A DNA stretch of 64,000 bases from assembly GCF_947242115.1 (NCBI RefSeq), contig NC_074712.1:42122838-42186837 (forward strand), read 5' to 3'. A program made the position numbers and the translations under genes. A model generated the notes under the pieces. It was not told where the DNA came from. It ran no database searches and worked only from the letters and a program-made list of their open reading frames with translations. The DNA is from Biomphalaria glabrata. Taxonomy: Eukaryota > Mollusca > Gastropoda > Planorbidae. Below, one piece after another: positions 17,061 through 28,930 of the stretch (its first letter is position 1; every line of letters starts with the position of its first letter).

Positions 17061-19065
17061 TCTATACTATAAAGTAGAATGTGAGGTGTATGTATGTGAC
17101 TTAGACATCAAAACCGCTTGACCAATCTTGATAAAACTTGGCAGGAATGTTTCATGGGTACCAACTTAGACCTTAGTGTATGTATTGTAGCCCTAAAACA
17201 AACTTAAGAACCTAATAAAAAAATAAAGTTGTCCGACTCTATTACAGCTATAGTATTTTATGGATCTAGGCCATGTCTAAATGTTGACATGAGAAAAAAT
17301 CGAAAAGATTTAGACCTAGATCTAATTTTAAGAAATACACTTTGCGCAGATAGTTTTTTACTTTGACACATGAAAATACAAAAGAAGATCCATTGATTTC
17401 ATTATATAATAAAATTAACTTTCAATTTTGTTTTTCAAAAGCATTTTTTGCATAAATTAGTTCCTGATATCTGTGACTACAGATTTCCTGGCGAACATTC
17501 TTTCATTAGACAATACTGTTACGTATTTCTGAATCTTCTGGCTAGAAGTATTAGTAGGCACACAAATAAAAACACTGTAAAGAACTTGACGACTAAACTT
17601 TCAGTTTCATATAACTTCAATGACTATTAACTCTAACAATTCGTCAATGTAACATGTAGCGTAGAAGAATGTACAATATCTGTCAGTTTACAGTTAGCTA
17701 TACTTCGTTGCAATTCATCTCTTCACTTCGTTGCAATTCATCTCTTCTCAACTTGCATCGAGCCGTATTCCACAGAACAGACTAACGACACACTTCCCAG
17801 TGTCGCTCCAGGTCTCCCTAAGCTGAACCAAGTCGTACTCAAGTCTACCGAATCAGAGCCGTACACGTCTTACATCGACTGTATCGACTGTAACGGCTCA
17901 AGTCCACTGTAGTTCGCTGTATAGACTTAACGACACTAGTCCACTCCAGTTAACTCTACCCTAGTTAACTTGCATCGAGTCGTACACATCTCTCTTCTAC
18001 TGTCTCGCACAGTAGACAACAGTACCGACGACTCACTCACGACTCCATACGACTGACTTTCACATTAACTCTCTGGCTTATGTAGAGTCCCTAATCGCTT
18101 GTCCATAGTTGCAAAAACACTGCTAGTATCCTCTGGAACAACACGGGAGGAAACATCACATCCTGTCGTTGTTTATACATGTCGATTACAGAGAACACCT
18201 TCTGCAGTGTCATCTCGCCGAGGTCACACGTAGTGACCTCTATCTGTCACTGTTCATTAGTAACACTGCCCCCCTTCGTAGATCAGTACGTCCTCTGGAA
18301 CAACACGTGAGGGCACGTCACATCCTGTCTTTGTTTATACATGTAGATTTCAGAGAACACTCGCTGCTGTGTCATCTCGCCGGGGTCATACGTTGATCTC
18401 TACCTATCACTGTTCATTTGTAACAATACCAATTGGTTACACATTAACACATCTCTCTACTGAGTCTATTCCTAGGCCTAGGTCTAAAACCCTCATTGAA
18501 GATGATAAAATTTCTTTTCGCAAAGATAGTTTTATGCTTTAACACATAAACATACTAATTATTGTCCATTCATTTCATATTTTAATCAAATTAACATTCA
18601 AATTTGTTTTTCTAAAGCATTTTAAATACATTCGTTAGCTGTTCGCTAAAGCTGCGTAGCCCTGTTGAGACATGCCATATATTCATTCATGAAAAAAGGT
18701 CACGCATGCGCAACACAGAATGAACTCTATAAAAGCCAATTTAGATTAGTGTAGATTTAGATCTATGTCTACCTCAAGATCTACTTTATACTTTAACACA
18801 TGAACATACTAAATTAAGTCTATTTATCTCAAATTTTAATCAAATATATGTAGGCCTACAAGCAAATGTTTTAATTTGAAAAAATGGATTTAAGCCTATT
18901 AGCTATTTTGATTTGATAGCTTCATTCACACTATTTTTACATTGACACATTCGCTTTACTTATTACACTATTATTTCGTTTAATAGTTTACAAAACACTC
19001 CCAGTGACTATATCGACAGTAATGCGCAAATAAAGACCCGCGGGTCGCGGGTAACATGTGTCTAG
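17061..19065 (+). mobile_element. Helitron 1 of a head-to-tail pair
   Basis: It begins TCTATACTATAAAGTAG, a typical Helitron 5' end, and finishes with a GC hairpin (ACCCGCGGGTCGCGGGT) about 10 bp before a terminal CTAG. The base before it is A, as expected for insertion between A and T. No Rep/helicase frame is present, so it is non-autonomous. It carries a solo LTR insertion at 17517-18425. Its first 450 bp match Helitron 2 at roughly 95%. Confidence 0.85.
17517..18425. mobile_element. Solo LTR inserted in Helitron 1
   Basis: The segment starts TGTTACGTATTTC and ends CATTTGTAACA (TGTTAC/GTAACA termini), flanked by a 4-bp duplication ATAC. Helitron 2 supplies the uninterrupted site (GACAATACC at about 19494), which confirms the insertion boundaries. 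Inside, a block of about 162 bp is tandemly duplicated (18129-18290 and 18291-18425; shared CTCTGGAACAACACG and TCATCTCGCCG). It is a recombined LTR fossil without an internal region. Confidence 0.8.
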
Positions 19066-20045
19066 TCTATACTATAAAGTAGAATGTGAGGTGTATGTAT
19101 GTGACTTATAGACATTAAAACCGCTTGACCAATCTTGATAAAACTTGGCAGGAATGTTTCTTGGGTACCAACTTAGACCTTAGTGTATGTATTGTAGCCC
19201 TAAAACAAACTTAAGACCCTAAAAAAAAAATAAAGTTGTCCGACTCTATTAAAACTATAGTATTTTATGGATCTAGGCCATGTCTACAATGTTTACATGA
19301 GAAAAGATCGAAAGGATTTAGACCTAGATCTAATTTTAAGAAATACACTTGGCGCTGATAGTTTTTTACTTTGACACATGAAATTTCATTAGATAATAAA
19401 ATTAACCTTCAATTTTGTGTTTCAAAAGCATTTTTTACATTAATTAGTTCCTTATATGTAACTACAGATTTCTTGACGAACATACTTTCATTAGACAATA
19501 CCGTAATGAATCGCGTACGAAAAATTAATTCGTTTAATTGTTTACTTTATAATCCCATCCCTAGATCTAAAACTCTAATTCAACTCTAAGATGATAAAAC
19601 TTCTCTTCGCACAGATAGTTTTATACTTTAACACATGAACATACTAATTATAGTCCATTCATTTCATATTTTGATCAAATAAACATTCAAATTTGGTTTT
19701 CTAAATTATTTTTAAGAGACTACATTCGTTTACGAAAGCTGCGAAGCCGAGTTGAGATAGGCCTAGATCTATATTCATACATGAATCGCGTACTAAAAAT
19801 TATTTCGTTTAATTGTTCACTTTATAATCCATTCATTTAACAAAGCTATCGCTCTTTTCGTTTTTAATAGATATGAATGTATCGGCCTCGGGTAAACCCA
19901 TTTTCGCAAAACTAATTTTATTTTCGTAGCGAAAGAGAAATAACGTGAAAGGATCATTAGCTAAGTTTAACATACATCTAAATCCAATCCACTAGATTAG
20001 TAAACACAAACTTAGACCCGCAGGCCGCGGGTAATGCCAGGCTAG
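19066..20045 (+). mobile_element. Helitron 2 of a head-to-tail pair
   Basis: It starts TCTATACTATAAAGTAG on the base following the CTAG of Helitron 1, with no host base between, and ends with a hairpin (CCCGCAGGCCGCGGG) followed by CTAG and a host T. It shares the body of Helitron 1 without the solo LTR. It has no open frame for a transposase. Confidence 0.85.
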
Positions 20046-20385
20046 TAGAATATATGAAACATAACATACGTAGGAACAGATGATAAGCCTAGGTAAAAAA
20101 AAAACAAAACATTTCCAGTGTGTTTGATGATTCCAGCAATAAATATTAATTGTTAATTTAATTGGTTAAATTTGAATTTTAACAATAAAAATTAGTTATT
20201 ATTTAATACTTAATATGTAGTTTTAAATTGCATTTTCACTCTTCAACTCACTAAAATTAGAAAGTAGTTTTAAAATAAATTGCAAAAAAAGCAATATAAG
20301 TTATTAAGCAGGGGGTCTACCGAAAAGCAGAAAACATGGGAAGGGGTCTACGAGACAAAAAAGTTTGGGAACCACTGATTTAGAC

Positions 20386-22810
20386 GATCGTTTAGATTAG
20401 AAATTTGAAAAGGTCTGAGCAAACCAAAGAGTGCATCCTTGTCTGTATGCTTTGTGTTACTTTTATTTTCTAAATTTAAATTCCAAGTCTACCACTACCA
20501 GGTGTTTTAGGAGAAGCTGAAATTCTCCAAGCTTGAAATAGAACTATTTATTTTTCATTTATTTTTAACACAAAATTTAGTGGGGGGTTTTCCGTAAAAA
20601 TTTAAAATGTTCTTTTTCTTACTTCTGTAGGTAAAAAAAATAATAAAATTGTATGAATCTTTTCAATTAAATTAATTATTGAAAATAACTCGGCTTGCCA
20701 AGGCTGTTAAATTTGTTATCCTTTGACATTGTTATTATTTCCAGCCAGATTGTTATATCATTATTAAACTCTCCTGTAGATCACTAATTGTGAACCAGGT
20801 CTATTACTCGTAGTCGTACTTATGAACGTATTTTATCATTAATTTAGTTGTAGTTGAAAGTGTGATAGTCCAGCATTGAGTACCGGCACCTATTTTTTTA
20901 AAGCACTGCTTATGAATATAAGTAGACTGGCTAGATACAGTTTAAAGCCCATAAATACTGTGGGCTGAATACAGAGGAAATAATGAAATAGAAATGGCTA
21001 TATTTAAAAGGCTGGATGTAATAACAACTGTTATAAAATAAAATATTAGCAGCAGAATGCAATCACCGTGTCCATAACACCGCGATGAATGAAAGAAAAT
21101 AAAAATACATTTAGACTACTCCAGACAAACATTTCTAACTCGATCACGTCCCTTAGCGCTCGGCCATGACCCCGTAGTAGGTCATGGCTCAGTTAACGTC
21201 GAATTCGGCGACTCTCAGTTTAGGAGACAAATGACCGAGCAGACTATTATAGATCTTAATCTAGTCCAGATCTATGTTATATACAATTAGATTTTTTAAA
21301 AAGATAAAGTGTCGAGTAGTTAAATGGTTTACAAATATAATAATTAGGCCCTATGTTTTTTTTCCTCTTTGCTTATTTCTCTTACAGTTTTTACTTGACA
21401 TTTTTTTTCCACATCAACAGATTTGACTTTTTTTTTATTTGAACATTTTATCTTTGGACTAAATTCAGCATGACAATTTATTTTTAAATAATTTAAAATA
21501 AATACTATATATGTCTGTATATAAATGCTGTTTCTTTGCAAATGTTGTTATTGTGTAAGGAAGCTGGAAATGAGGATGTAGCGGCCAGCTAGGCCTAGAG
21601 GTTTATGTTGATGAAATGTTTTATAACTTTTTTTTTGGTTGGGGAGGGGGCGAGAATTTAAAACAGTTGATATAGGCCTACAATATACTGTCTGGCTCGT
21701 GACACCAAACTTCTCCATAGTATAATACTAATTTTAAAAAAAATTAATTTCTCCTAGGACAGAGTTTACAAAACAAATGAACAAAGTAAAATGTACAATT
21801 TCAGGGTATGATTGAGGAAATTCTAACATGCATGTCGAAGCACTTAATTTTTATTGTTTCTTGAGTTTCAGTTTTAGCCTTATAGCCTATTAATGCAATA
21901 ACATCTAGACCGTGATTTTGAGAACCACTGTTGTATAGAGCAAAAATACGTGACTATCGTAGTATGAATTATCACGTCTAGTAGTCCCTACGTCAGTTTA
22001 TGATCAGATAAAACAGATCATTCTCGTCTCCAACAGACGTTTCAACCCCTATAACCCGTCCAGGTAACATTCTTTTTAATTAATTAATTTAGTCTCATTT
22101 TCTGATTTAGTAGGCCTGCATTTAGTTTCAAAAGAAAAGAGGCTAAATAGGCTAGACCTAGATCTAATCACATCAGCGATTATTGTAATAGTCTGGTTAG
22201 ATCTACATGGTTAAATATTATTTATAATGACTTAGTAAGATATAGAAATAATTGTTAAGGCTTATACTTTTACAATAATGTATTCTGTAGGCCTACTGAC
22301 AGGTGAGACACACATTGGCAAGGTTGGCAATTTTAAGGCCTTTGAAAAAAAAAAAATTAAAATAAAAGTGCGTGTTGTCAACTGTGGCTTTTTTTTTCTC
22401 AGATAATTTGAATAAAGCAAAATTTCAACTTGCGAGAATATATTACCTACACATTAGGGGCTATGGACAAAGACGGACTGGGTGTCATATCAGCTGTGGC
22501 ATTATCATACAATCCGGCCCACATATGCCGAGCATCCAATAGTACCTGTCGCTGAAATCATTAACTAAAATTTGCTAATGTATCGAAAATTTGTTCGTCC
22601 TTTTATGATATATAATAGTGGGCCTATATTCACACTAATGAGAAGTCTATGTCTACATGGAAATGTAAGCCGTATGTTTTTGTTGATCTCTCATTGTATA
22701 TTGCTTAACAGAAGCACAGCAAACCGGTACAAGCTTGACTGGCTATTATATTCATTCGAAAAACAAATGATGTTTATTCTACTATGCTTGGGATGCTTGG
22801 GATCAGAGTT
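20386..22810. other. Intergenic DNA, little recognised
   Basis: AT-rich sequence without supported exons. A fragment near 20874 (CAGCATTGAGTACCGGCACC) and one ending near 21931 (GAGAACCACTG) look like isolated hAT-type ends. A hairpin at 21163-21188 is listed separately. Confidence 0.45.
21163..21188. repeat. Perfect 9-bp inverted repeat (hairpin)
   Basis: GCCATGACC and GGTCATGGC are separated by an 8-base loop. They lie in a short CpG-richer island (about 21135-21240, with ACGTCGAATTCGGCG) in otherwise AT-rich DNA. The role is unknown. Confidence 0.6.
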
Positions 22811-22811
22811 G

Positions 22812-22905
22812 GAGATAATTAAACATCCTAACTCAAACCTCCAGCTGCACGTAATGGAATGGCGGCGGGCAGGATTCAAACTCGGGGCGTGCGGGCCGCA
22901 CCGGG
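22812..22905 (-). mobile_element. SINE fragment, second tRNA-related family
   Basis: Matches the stretch at about 40520-40580: CATCCTAACTCAAACCTCC and GGCGGCGGGCAGGATTCAAA here, against CATCCTAGCCCAAACCTC and CGCGGCGGGCAGGGTTCGAA there. Reversed, the latter is a box-B-like TTCGAACCCTGCCCGCCG. Only part of the unit is present. Confidence 0.55.
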
Positions 22906-23109
22906 TGACACCCACAAGGAGGTGACACCCAAATGGGAAAAATGAACCTTTCCAAATTTCAACTTCTAAAAATAAAAATTAATACATCGAATGTCTGTCA
23001 TAGTTAAGTATCAATATATCCCAAACTTTCTTTATTTAATTTAGTTGACTTGTAATCTTCTTATTCTGAGGAAAATATTGCGTTGTAGACGCCAGGAGAA
23101 AGAGTTTTT

Positions 23110-24050
23110 GAAGCTCAGAAATGTAGAAAGAAAAAAAAAAACGCTCTGCGACAGGAGCTTCGCCCCGGACAACTATGAATGAGCTTAAGGCGCTCTTCCA
23201 AACATCTATTCTGACATTTGAGTGGCGAACATAACATTTGTTTTAAATGTTGAGAAGCACACACACTTAGACATGGAGGGACATGTTTTTGCGTTCCTCT
23301 TTTCGGCTTTCGTGTTAAGGCTGACTTTGGTAAACGTGTTTCGTCTTGTCTAATGATATGTCTTACAAATGTCAATTGACGTTTAGTCGCCACTTCCCTT
23401 AGACGGTGAATGCCTGTGCGTGAAAAGATTAACTATTGATTACATTATTCCTAGAATCCTTCTCAGCCATCAATGCTCATCCTCTTTTCAACCTTCCACA
23501 TCTCGAGGCGTAGGTGGTCGTTGGGACAATGATTGCATTGAATAGGGGGATTTTGATCTCCAGGCTAACGGATTTGTTTGTTCATATAGGCCGTACTTTT
23601 TGAAAGACAGCTTCTTCTTTCCAACCCGACACGCAACACCGTGATATGCACCTCCATTGCTTGAAATAACACTGCCTAAATAGGTGAACTTTTCTATTTG
23701 TTCAAGATCTGTAGGACCAATGTTGATGGGGGTACTGGGTCACCTCCACCCAATAAGCGTAACTTTGAGGTCGTCTTTATCCGTCATCCCGTGTATACAT
23801 TGAATTGTATTCCAAAGTAATGCTATGTCGTCTGCGAAATCCATCTCGGTTTGGTTTGCACCAGAAGTACCTGAATGCAGCTTGTTTAATCTATTTTTAT
23901 GACATTGTCGATGGCTACAAGAGAGAGATAAGAGAAACCCTAATCTCATATCCGTGTCGATGTTGAAGAATTCTACAGTCTGTTGTGACACAACCGATTG
24001 ATTAGCTTTAGACATGTCGCTGAATCTGGACAAATTGTAGCGAGATGCTT
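23110..24050 (-). mobile_element. Degraded LINE reverse transcriptase (RTE-like)
   Basis: On the reverse strand, MDFADDIALL (the YADD-type catalytic box) lies near 23820-23850, then INIGPTDLEQIEKFTYLGSV near 23670-23735, then a C-terminal piece (TFVRHIIRQDETRLPK) near 23320-23375. This is the order of a non-LTR reverse transcriptase from palm to tail. Frames are broken many times, so it is an old relic. Confidence 0.7.
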
Positions 24051-24800
24051 AATTCTCTTGCTATTTTCTAAAGTGATTCCGAAGGAAGCAATCAAACATT
24101 TTTTTTTAAATCTACAAAACTGAGCATGTGATCAACATCCTTTGTTGGTATTCCAGGCTTTGTTCGACGATGTTTCGCAGGACGTAAACCTGTTTAGTGC
24201 TTGAGTTGCCTTTTCGGAAGCAGCTGAGAAACACTAGTATAATTTAAAGCCTTTTCCTTAAGGAGCTCTTAAAAAATTTATAATAAAAAAATATGTTCAA
24301 CTCAAGGTTTCTCCAATTAATAATTGTACATTTTTAATTTATTTAATAATTTTTGATTTACTTATATTCGACGGCCCCATGGGCCCATAAGGTACCGGTG
24401 GGGCATTTACCCGATCGCCCATTTAGCTAGTCCGCACATGACTATTGGTTATTGCTTTTTGAATCTAGCATCATGTTTAAAACCTGGACATTTATTTTCC
24501 TTTTTAGCATTTTTTTGACTTAGCTTATGACACGAAATGCATGCAATTATATACTTACCTCATAGAACTACAAAGCTTTTAGCATTTATTAGCAAGTTGC
24601 AAAGCTCTGTATGCTGCTCAAACAACTTTACCTAGTTCTTTATGATCACAAGATACATTTTGTAAAGCCTTCTTAAAAGTCCTACTTATTAAAGATATTT
24701 AAAATGTTTGACATCATACTATATATTAGTCATAAGTTTAACTAAGCATAAAAATGTATTATTAATTAACAAAATTGCTCTTGTATTTTCTTTAAAAAAG
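24051..24800. other. Spacer upstream of the sulfurtransferase gene
   Basis: AT-rich DNA. A GC-rich piece at 24370-24440 (CCATGGGCCCATAAGGTACC) looks like repeat-derived sequence. No promoter elements can be assigned with confidence. Confidence 0.4.
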
Positions 24801-24825
24801 GTTTTCAGCCATATTGAAAACAGAG

Positions 24826-27800
24826 ATGGAGAAATCCTATTTTCCAACACTCGTGACTGTGAATTGGTTAAAAGAACTTGTTTCAAAGGGAGGAAAGTCA
24901 GCATATAGAATTCTAGATGGTTCTTGGCACGTGCCACAAGCCAAGAGAGATGCGATAAAAGAATTTCAAGAAGGACACATTCCTGGAGCTCTTTTCTTTG
25001 ATATTGATGAATGTGCCGACAAGTCTAGAAACCTGCCTCACATGATGCCCTCTGTCAAAGTCTTTGAGGAGTATGTCAGCAACTTGGGCATCAACAATGA
25101 TACACATGTCATCGTTTACGATAACAACGCCCAGTTTCCTCTGTTCTCTGCTCAGCGGGTTTGGATGACTTTCCGTGTGTTGGGTCACGAGAAGGTGTCC
25201 ATCCTAGAGGGAGGTTTACCCAAATGGATTGCAGAGAATGGCCCAGTCACTGATAAAATAGAAGTTGTTCCAAAAGGGCAATACAAAGGCAAATTCAATA
25301 GCAAAATGATCAAACAAATGGCTGACATTATGAACAATTTGAAAAGTGCGGAGTTTCAGGTCGTTGACGCTCGCCCAGAAGGTCGATTTAAAGGAGTGGC
25401 CCCTGAACCCAGAGACGGTAGGTGTACATTTAACAGTTAAACACAATTTCTTGAATAAAAAAAACAACAACAACCCAGAATAATATTTTTGTTTATTTCT
25501 CAATTATGAAGCTGACGGGGGTCTATAATTTCTTATTCTTTTTATTTCTTGTAATGCTTCATAAAATGCAAGAGGTCTTTCCAGTGGGCTTTCCAATTTC
25601 TTTTATTAGTCTTACTAATTTTTGGATAAGACGTTGCGTATCAGCGCAAAAGCTTTTCAACCCTTTACTGAATACAAAGAAACATTTGGATCGTGTGCGG
25701 GAATACCCGCTGAAAGTGCGTTCAAAATACTTCATAAATCTCATAGTCTCTTAGACCGTTGGGGTACCAACATGATCTGTTGACAGTCTTTCTCCATTCC
25801 ACTCTGTCTTTCCCCTTGACTAGAGTTTCAATAACAGATCAGTATTTGATGTCTTCCTGTCTCTATCTGCCTTGCCTTCTATTCCTTGTACTGTTTCTGC
25901 AGAAAGCTCTTTATGAGCTCTTAGGACCTCGTAATATGACCATACATTTTAAGTTTACTTTTTTTTTGCCAGTAGTCAGCAGGTCAAAATAACTAAATGT
26001 AATTTTAAGAGGATTATATTTTGAAAAAAAAAAGTCAAACCAGACGTTTTACTTTGCGTTAAATTAGCTATACCCAAAGATCTACACAGTAAATTAGCTA
26101 TACCCAAAGATCTACACAGTAAATTAGCTATACCCAAAGATCTACACAGTAAATTAGCTATACCCAAAGATCTACACCAATATCAAATTATTAGGAAATC
26201 GTTAAATTTGTTTTTGAAATACCCGTCCAGTTTCCAGGTGTCACCCAGTTTGAAGGAGGAATTTTGTAAACTAGTTAACAAATGTAAAAAGTTTAAAATA
26301 AGTGGAAAAAATGAGCATGATGATACGAACTCGGCATTGCACGAGTCAAACAGGTTTCATCTATTAGCACACAATCATACAATCACACAATCATAGGCAG
26401 ACGACTGGTCAAGGCTGTTCCTTCCCCCATTTAATTATACAATTATTTTGAAAAAAAAAAGCAGTTATTTTCACACGGATTTAGTGAATTCTTTATTCAA
26501 GTCACAAATGTTGTATGTTTGGTCCCCCCCCCTCTCCTATACTACTTCAGTTTCTACCTCTCTCTTAGAGAAACACTAGTGACACATTTCTGGGCTGCCT
26601 GGTCTTGAAGTATGGGCTTCACACTGTGCTTTCGACCGTCCCAGAACTCTTCTTTGTTTAGCTAAACGAGAGTTTTTTCCTCAGACCCATCCTTACATCT
26701 TGTACCGACTTGTATCTTTGTACAACCATCTATTTTGATGATGTGGTTCTATTAGTTTATCCTATTCACCACCAAAGATTGAGAAAAAAACCCTTTTCGT
26801 ACAACGTCCTGTTGGCTCTCCCATAGTGGTCACAATTCTGGTGACTTCCCAATTGTCATACTTACCGCGCTGAATCAAGGTGCGCATCTTGTTGCGAAAT
26901 TCATAAATTACTTCAAATAACACTTGTAATCTAAGCATATTTACTAGAGGCTACACCACCGACAGTCAATGAACTAAAAATACCGAAATGGTCTAGCCAA
27001 CTTCATATCAGCCAATGTTATTTCTATTCATTCAAACTCCGACCCACATTATTGTAAAAATTAAATTCCATCACAATATCGCACTGGCATGAAACGTTTC
27101 GGAAATGGAATTGGTGAATACTTCACCAATGGATCACGAAACGAACGGTCACGTGATAATATTGATAAAACAACGTGAAAAAATGTCACGTGATAACCAT
27201 TGTTGATTTAAATTAGATCGTAATTTGAATAGATGAGATAGAGAAGCACGTGACTCAATGTTGTTTGTTTACGATTGGTGTATGAGGTCCATTATTAATC
27301 TTGAATTATAAACAATTTCAATCTAAGATATTTTTAGTTGTAAAATAGCTAAAACTATAATCTCTAAAAAATAAAAAAAAATATTTTTGTGTGCTTTTTT
27401 TATAGTTTTTTTTTGTTGTTATTTTGTATATGTATATACTTTTGTTCTTGTTATTTTGCGATGTAATAGCAAAGAGTTTGTCATTTTCATGGGGTTTTCA
27501 ACTGTACTTTACAGATACCAAACCAGGCTGCATTCCTCAAACAATCAACCTTCCATTTATGAACACAATGAATGTGAAGGAACGAACCATGAAAAGTCCT
27601 GAGGAATTGAAGAAAGTATTTGAGTCAGCAGGAGTTGATTTAAACAAACCTGTTGTCTTTAGTTGTGGCTCAGGTAAGTTTACTCTATCGTCCTATTCAA
27701 CGTTCACATTATTAAAACGCGCACTTATTACATTGTTTCTTAAGTTCTAACACATTAAAATATTTTTTTCAAAATGTTCATTCTTAAAATTTACGGTACA

Positions 27801-28416
27801 CATGCAAACATTCTTGGGATGTTAGAAAAAAAAATTATTTAAAATGTAGGTTGATTGAAAATCTAACGTCAATGTTATAAAACCCAAGTCTACATTATAA
27901 AACCCAACTCTACATTATAAAACCCAACTCTACATTAAAGTAGAGTAAAGGTCCCCTTTCAGATTTTTCAACCTATAGGGCAGTTGACGTAAAGGTCATC
28001 TGTTTCTGTGGTCGAAGGTTGTGGAGGGTGTCACGTGACCAGCACACCGCCATGCCGCCTTTACGTTTTCCAAACTAATGTCAGGTACCCATTAGAGATG
28101 GGCGGACTAAGAGGCGCCCTAAAGATCCCGAAACTGAAAATCCCAGTCTTCACAAGAAATAGAACAAAGCGCTGTACCACTCAGTCACCCCGCCTCCATG
28201 AAAGCTCAATGCTTATTGAAATTGATATTTTCATTTGATTTGATTTTATGCTGAAAAAGTTATTTCTTTTACTTCCCTTTCATAGGTACCACAGCATGTG
28301 TCCTTGCCTTGGCTTCCTACCTACTGGGTAAAGAAAATTTTTCGATCTACGATGGTTCCTGGACAGAGTGGTACCGTGACGCTCCACCAGAGTTGAAGCT
28401 GAATGTCCCTCAATGA
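24826..28416 (+). CDS. MPST: 3-mercaptopyruvate sulfurtransferase (tandem rhodanese)
   Basis: Transfers sulfur from 3-mercaptopyruvate to a catalytic cysteine and on to thiol acceptors, in cysteine breakdown and persulfide/H2S formation, usually in cytosol and mitochondria. Coding exons 24826-25417, 27515-27673 and 28286-28416 have GT-AG borders, phase 1 at both introns, and give 293 aa (vertebrate MPST/TST about 297). Two rhodanese domains: residues about 5-145, with R-LDGSWHVP and GHIPGALFFDID, and about 160-285. The active loop CGSGTTAC spans the last intron; its Cys is residue 248 as in mammals. CGSG rather than CRKG points to mercaptopyruvate instead of thiosulfate as substrate. A splice acceptor (TTTTCAG, 24802-24808) precedes the ATG, so an upstream exon exists and could add residues. 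A polyA signal lies at 28482-28487. Confidence 0.93.
25760..25995 (-). mobile_element. LINE C-terminal relic (RTE-like) in MPST intron 1
   Basis: Reverse-strand frames give MYGHITRS near 25930-25955, then SFLQKQYKE--ARQIETGRHQ, ending QQIMLVPQR at about 25760-25790. This is the recognisable tail of RTE-type LINEs (W-GHITRSS-L-K-FLQGTV ... VPQR). It carries several stops. Confidence 0.6.
26061..26178. repeat. 30-bp tandem repeat, 4 copies
   Basis: Four near-perfect head-to-tail units with the core TTAGCTATACCCAAAGATCT lie within MPST intron 1. The short open frame across it on the reverse strand is a by-product of the 30-bp (10-codon) period. Confidence 0.9.
27110..27252. promoter_or_regulatory. 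Cluster of three CACGTG E-boxes plus an inverted repeat
   Basis: Palindromic CACGTG sites lie at 27150-27155, 27187-27192 and 27247-27252; the first two share the extended form GTCACGTGATAA. Just upstream, ATTGGTGAA and TTCACCAAT form a perfect 9-bp inverted repeat with a 3-base spacer (27110-27130). They lie about 260 bp before the second coding exon of MPST. CACGTG is bound by MYC/USF/MITF-TFEB-type bHLH factors. Enhancer or internal promoter activity is inference. Confidence 0.4.
27876..27940. repeat. 20-bp tandem repeat, about 3 copies
   Basis: Three units with the core TATAAAACCCAACTCTACAT abut the left end of SINE copy C in MPST intron 2. Confidence 0.85.
27946..28196 (-). mobile_element. 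tRNA-derived SINE, copy C (MPST intron 2)
   Basis: Same family as copies A and B: GTCCCCTTTCAGATTTTTCA at the left, GTGTCACGTGACCAGCACACC in the middle, and the tRNA-like head reversed at the right. It ends about 90 bp before the exon with the active-site loop. Confidence 0.8.
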
Positions 28417-28481
28417 TAGAACTGCCACATAGATATTGTTTAAATATAACAGTTTTAAATGTAACAAATGTAATATTTGTA

Positions 28482-28487
28482 AATAAA
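28482..28487 (+). terminator. Polyadenylation signal of the MPST gene
   Basis: AATAAA lies 66 bases after the MPST stop codon in AT-rich DNA; it is the first canonical signal downstream. Confidence 0.6.
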
Positions 28488-28930
28488 AAGTTTCACAACC
28501 GAAAAGACGTTTTTGGGAAAAAAAATTGCAAGAACCGTAATAAATAATATATATATATATATATATATAAAACGTCACTGCACACGTAGATATAAACTAT
28601 ATCTAAAATAAATAAATAAATACATATTTATAAGAAACCTTGCAAATCTCAATCATATTCTATTATTATTATGTTAGAAAGGAACAAATATTCATTCTTT
28701 GGCACTACCAGAGTCAAGGTTAGCCAGAGAGAAACAAAACTCATTGAAGTCCCTCTAACAGTGTCTACTGAGAAATTTTCTGGTGATCTGGCAGGTCTGC
28801 AGCAGTACTACCATCTGACACGCAACAAGAATCTTCTGAATACTGAAGGATTAATTTCCCTTGTTGGTATCTAACTAAATAATTACCAGTAATTAATTGA
28901 CTAATTGGTTAATTTTTTTTTATTAATTAA

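Larger units (their letters stand above)
15918..20377 (+). mobile_element. hAT DNA transposon, degraded, with nested insertions
   Basis: The ends are inverted copies, CAGTGATTCCTAAA at the left and TTTGGGAACCACTG at the right, with GGGGTCTACGA-type repeats inside both ends. An exact 8-bp duplication, ATTTAGAC, flanks the element (15910-15917 and 20378-20385); 8 bp is the hallmark of hAT insertion. The hAT core is about 1.5 kb once the Helitron pair inside it (17061-20045) is set aside. A transposase relic remains near the left end. The element cannot be autonomous. Confidence 0.9.

Noticed and set aside
18169-18396. 75-codon frame with an internal repeat
   Set aside because: Produced by the 162-bp duplication inside the solo LTR; the 162-bp period keeps the frame.
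22572-22925. 117-codon plus-strand frame
   Set aside because: Its end runs through a SINE fragment and it has no recognisable domain or splice support.
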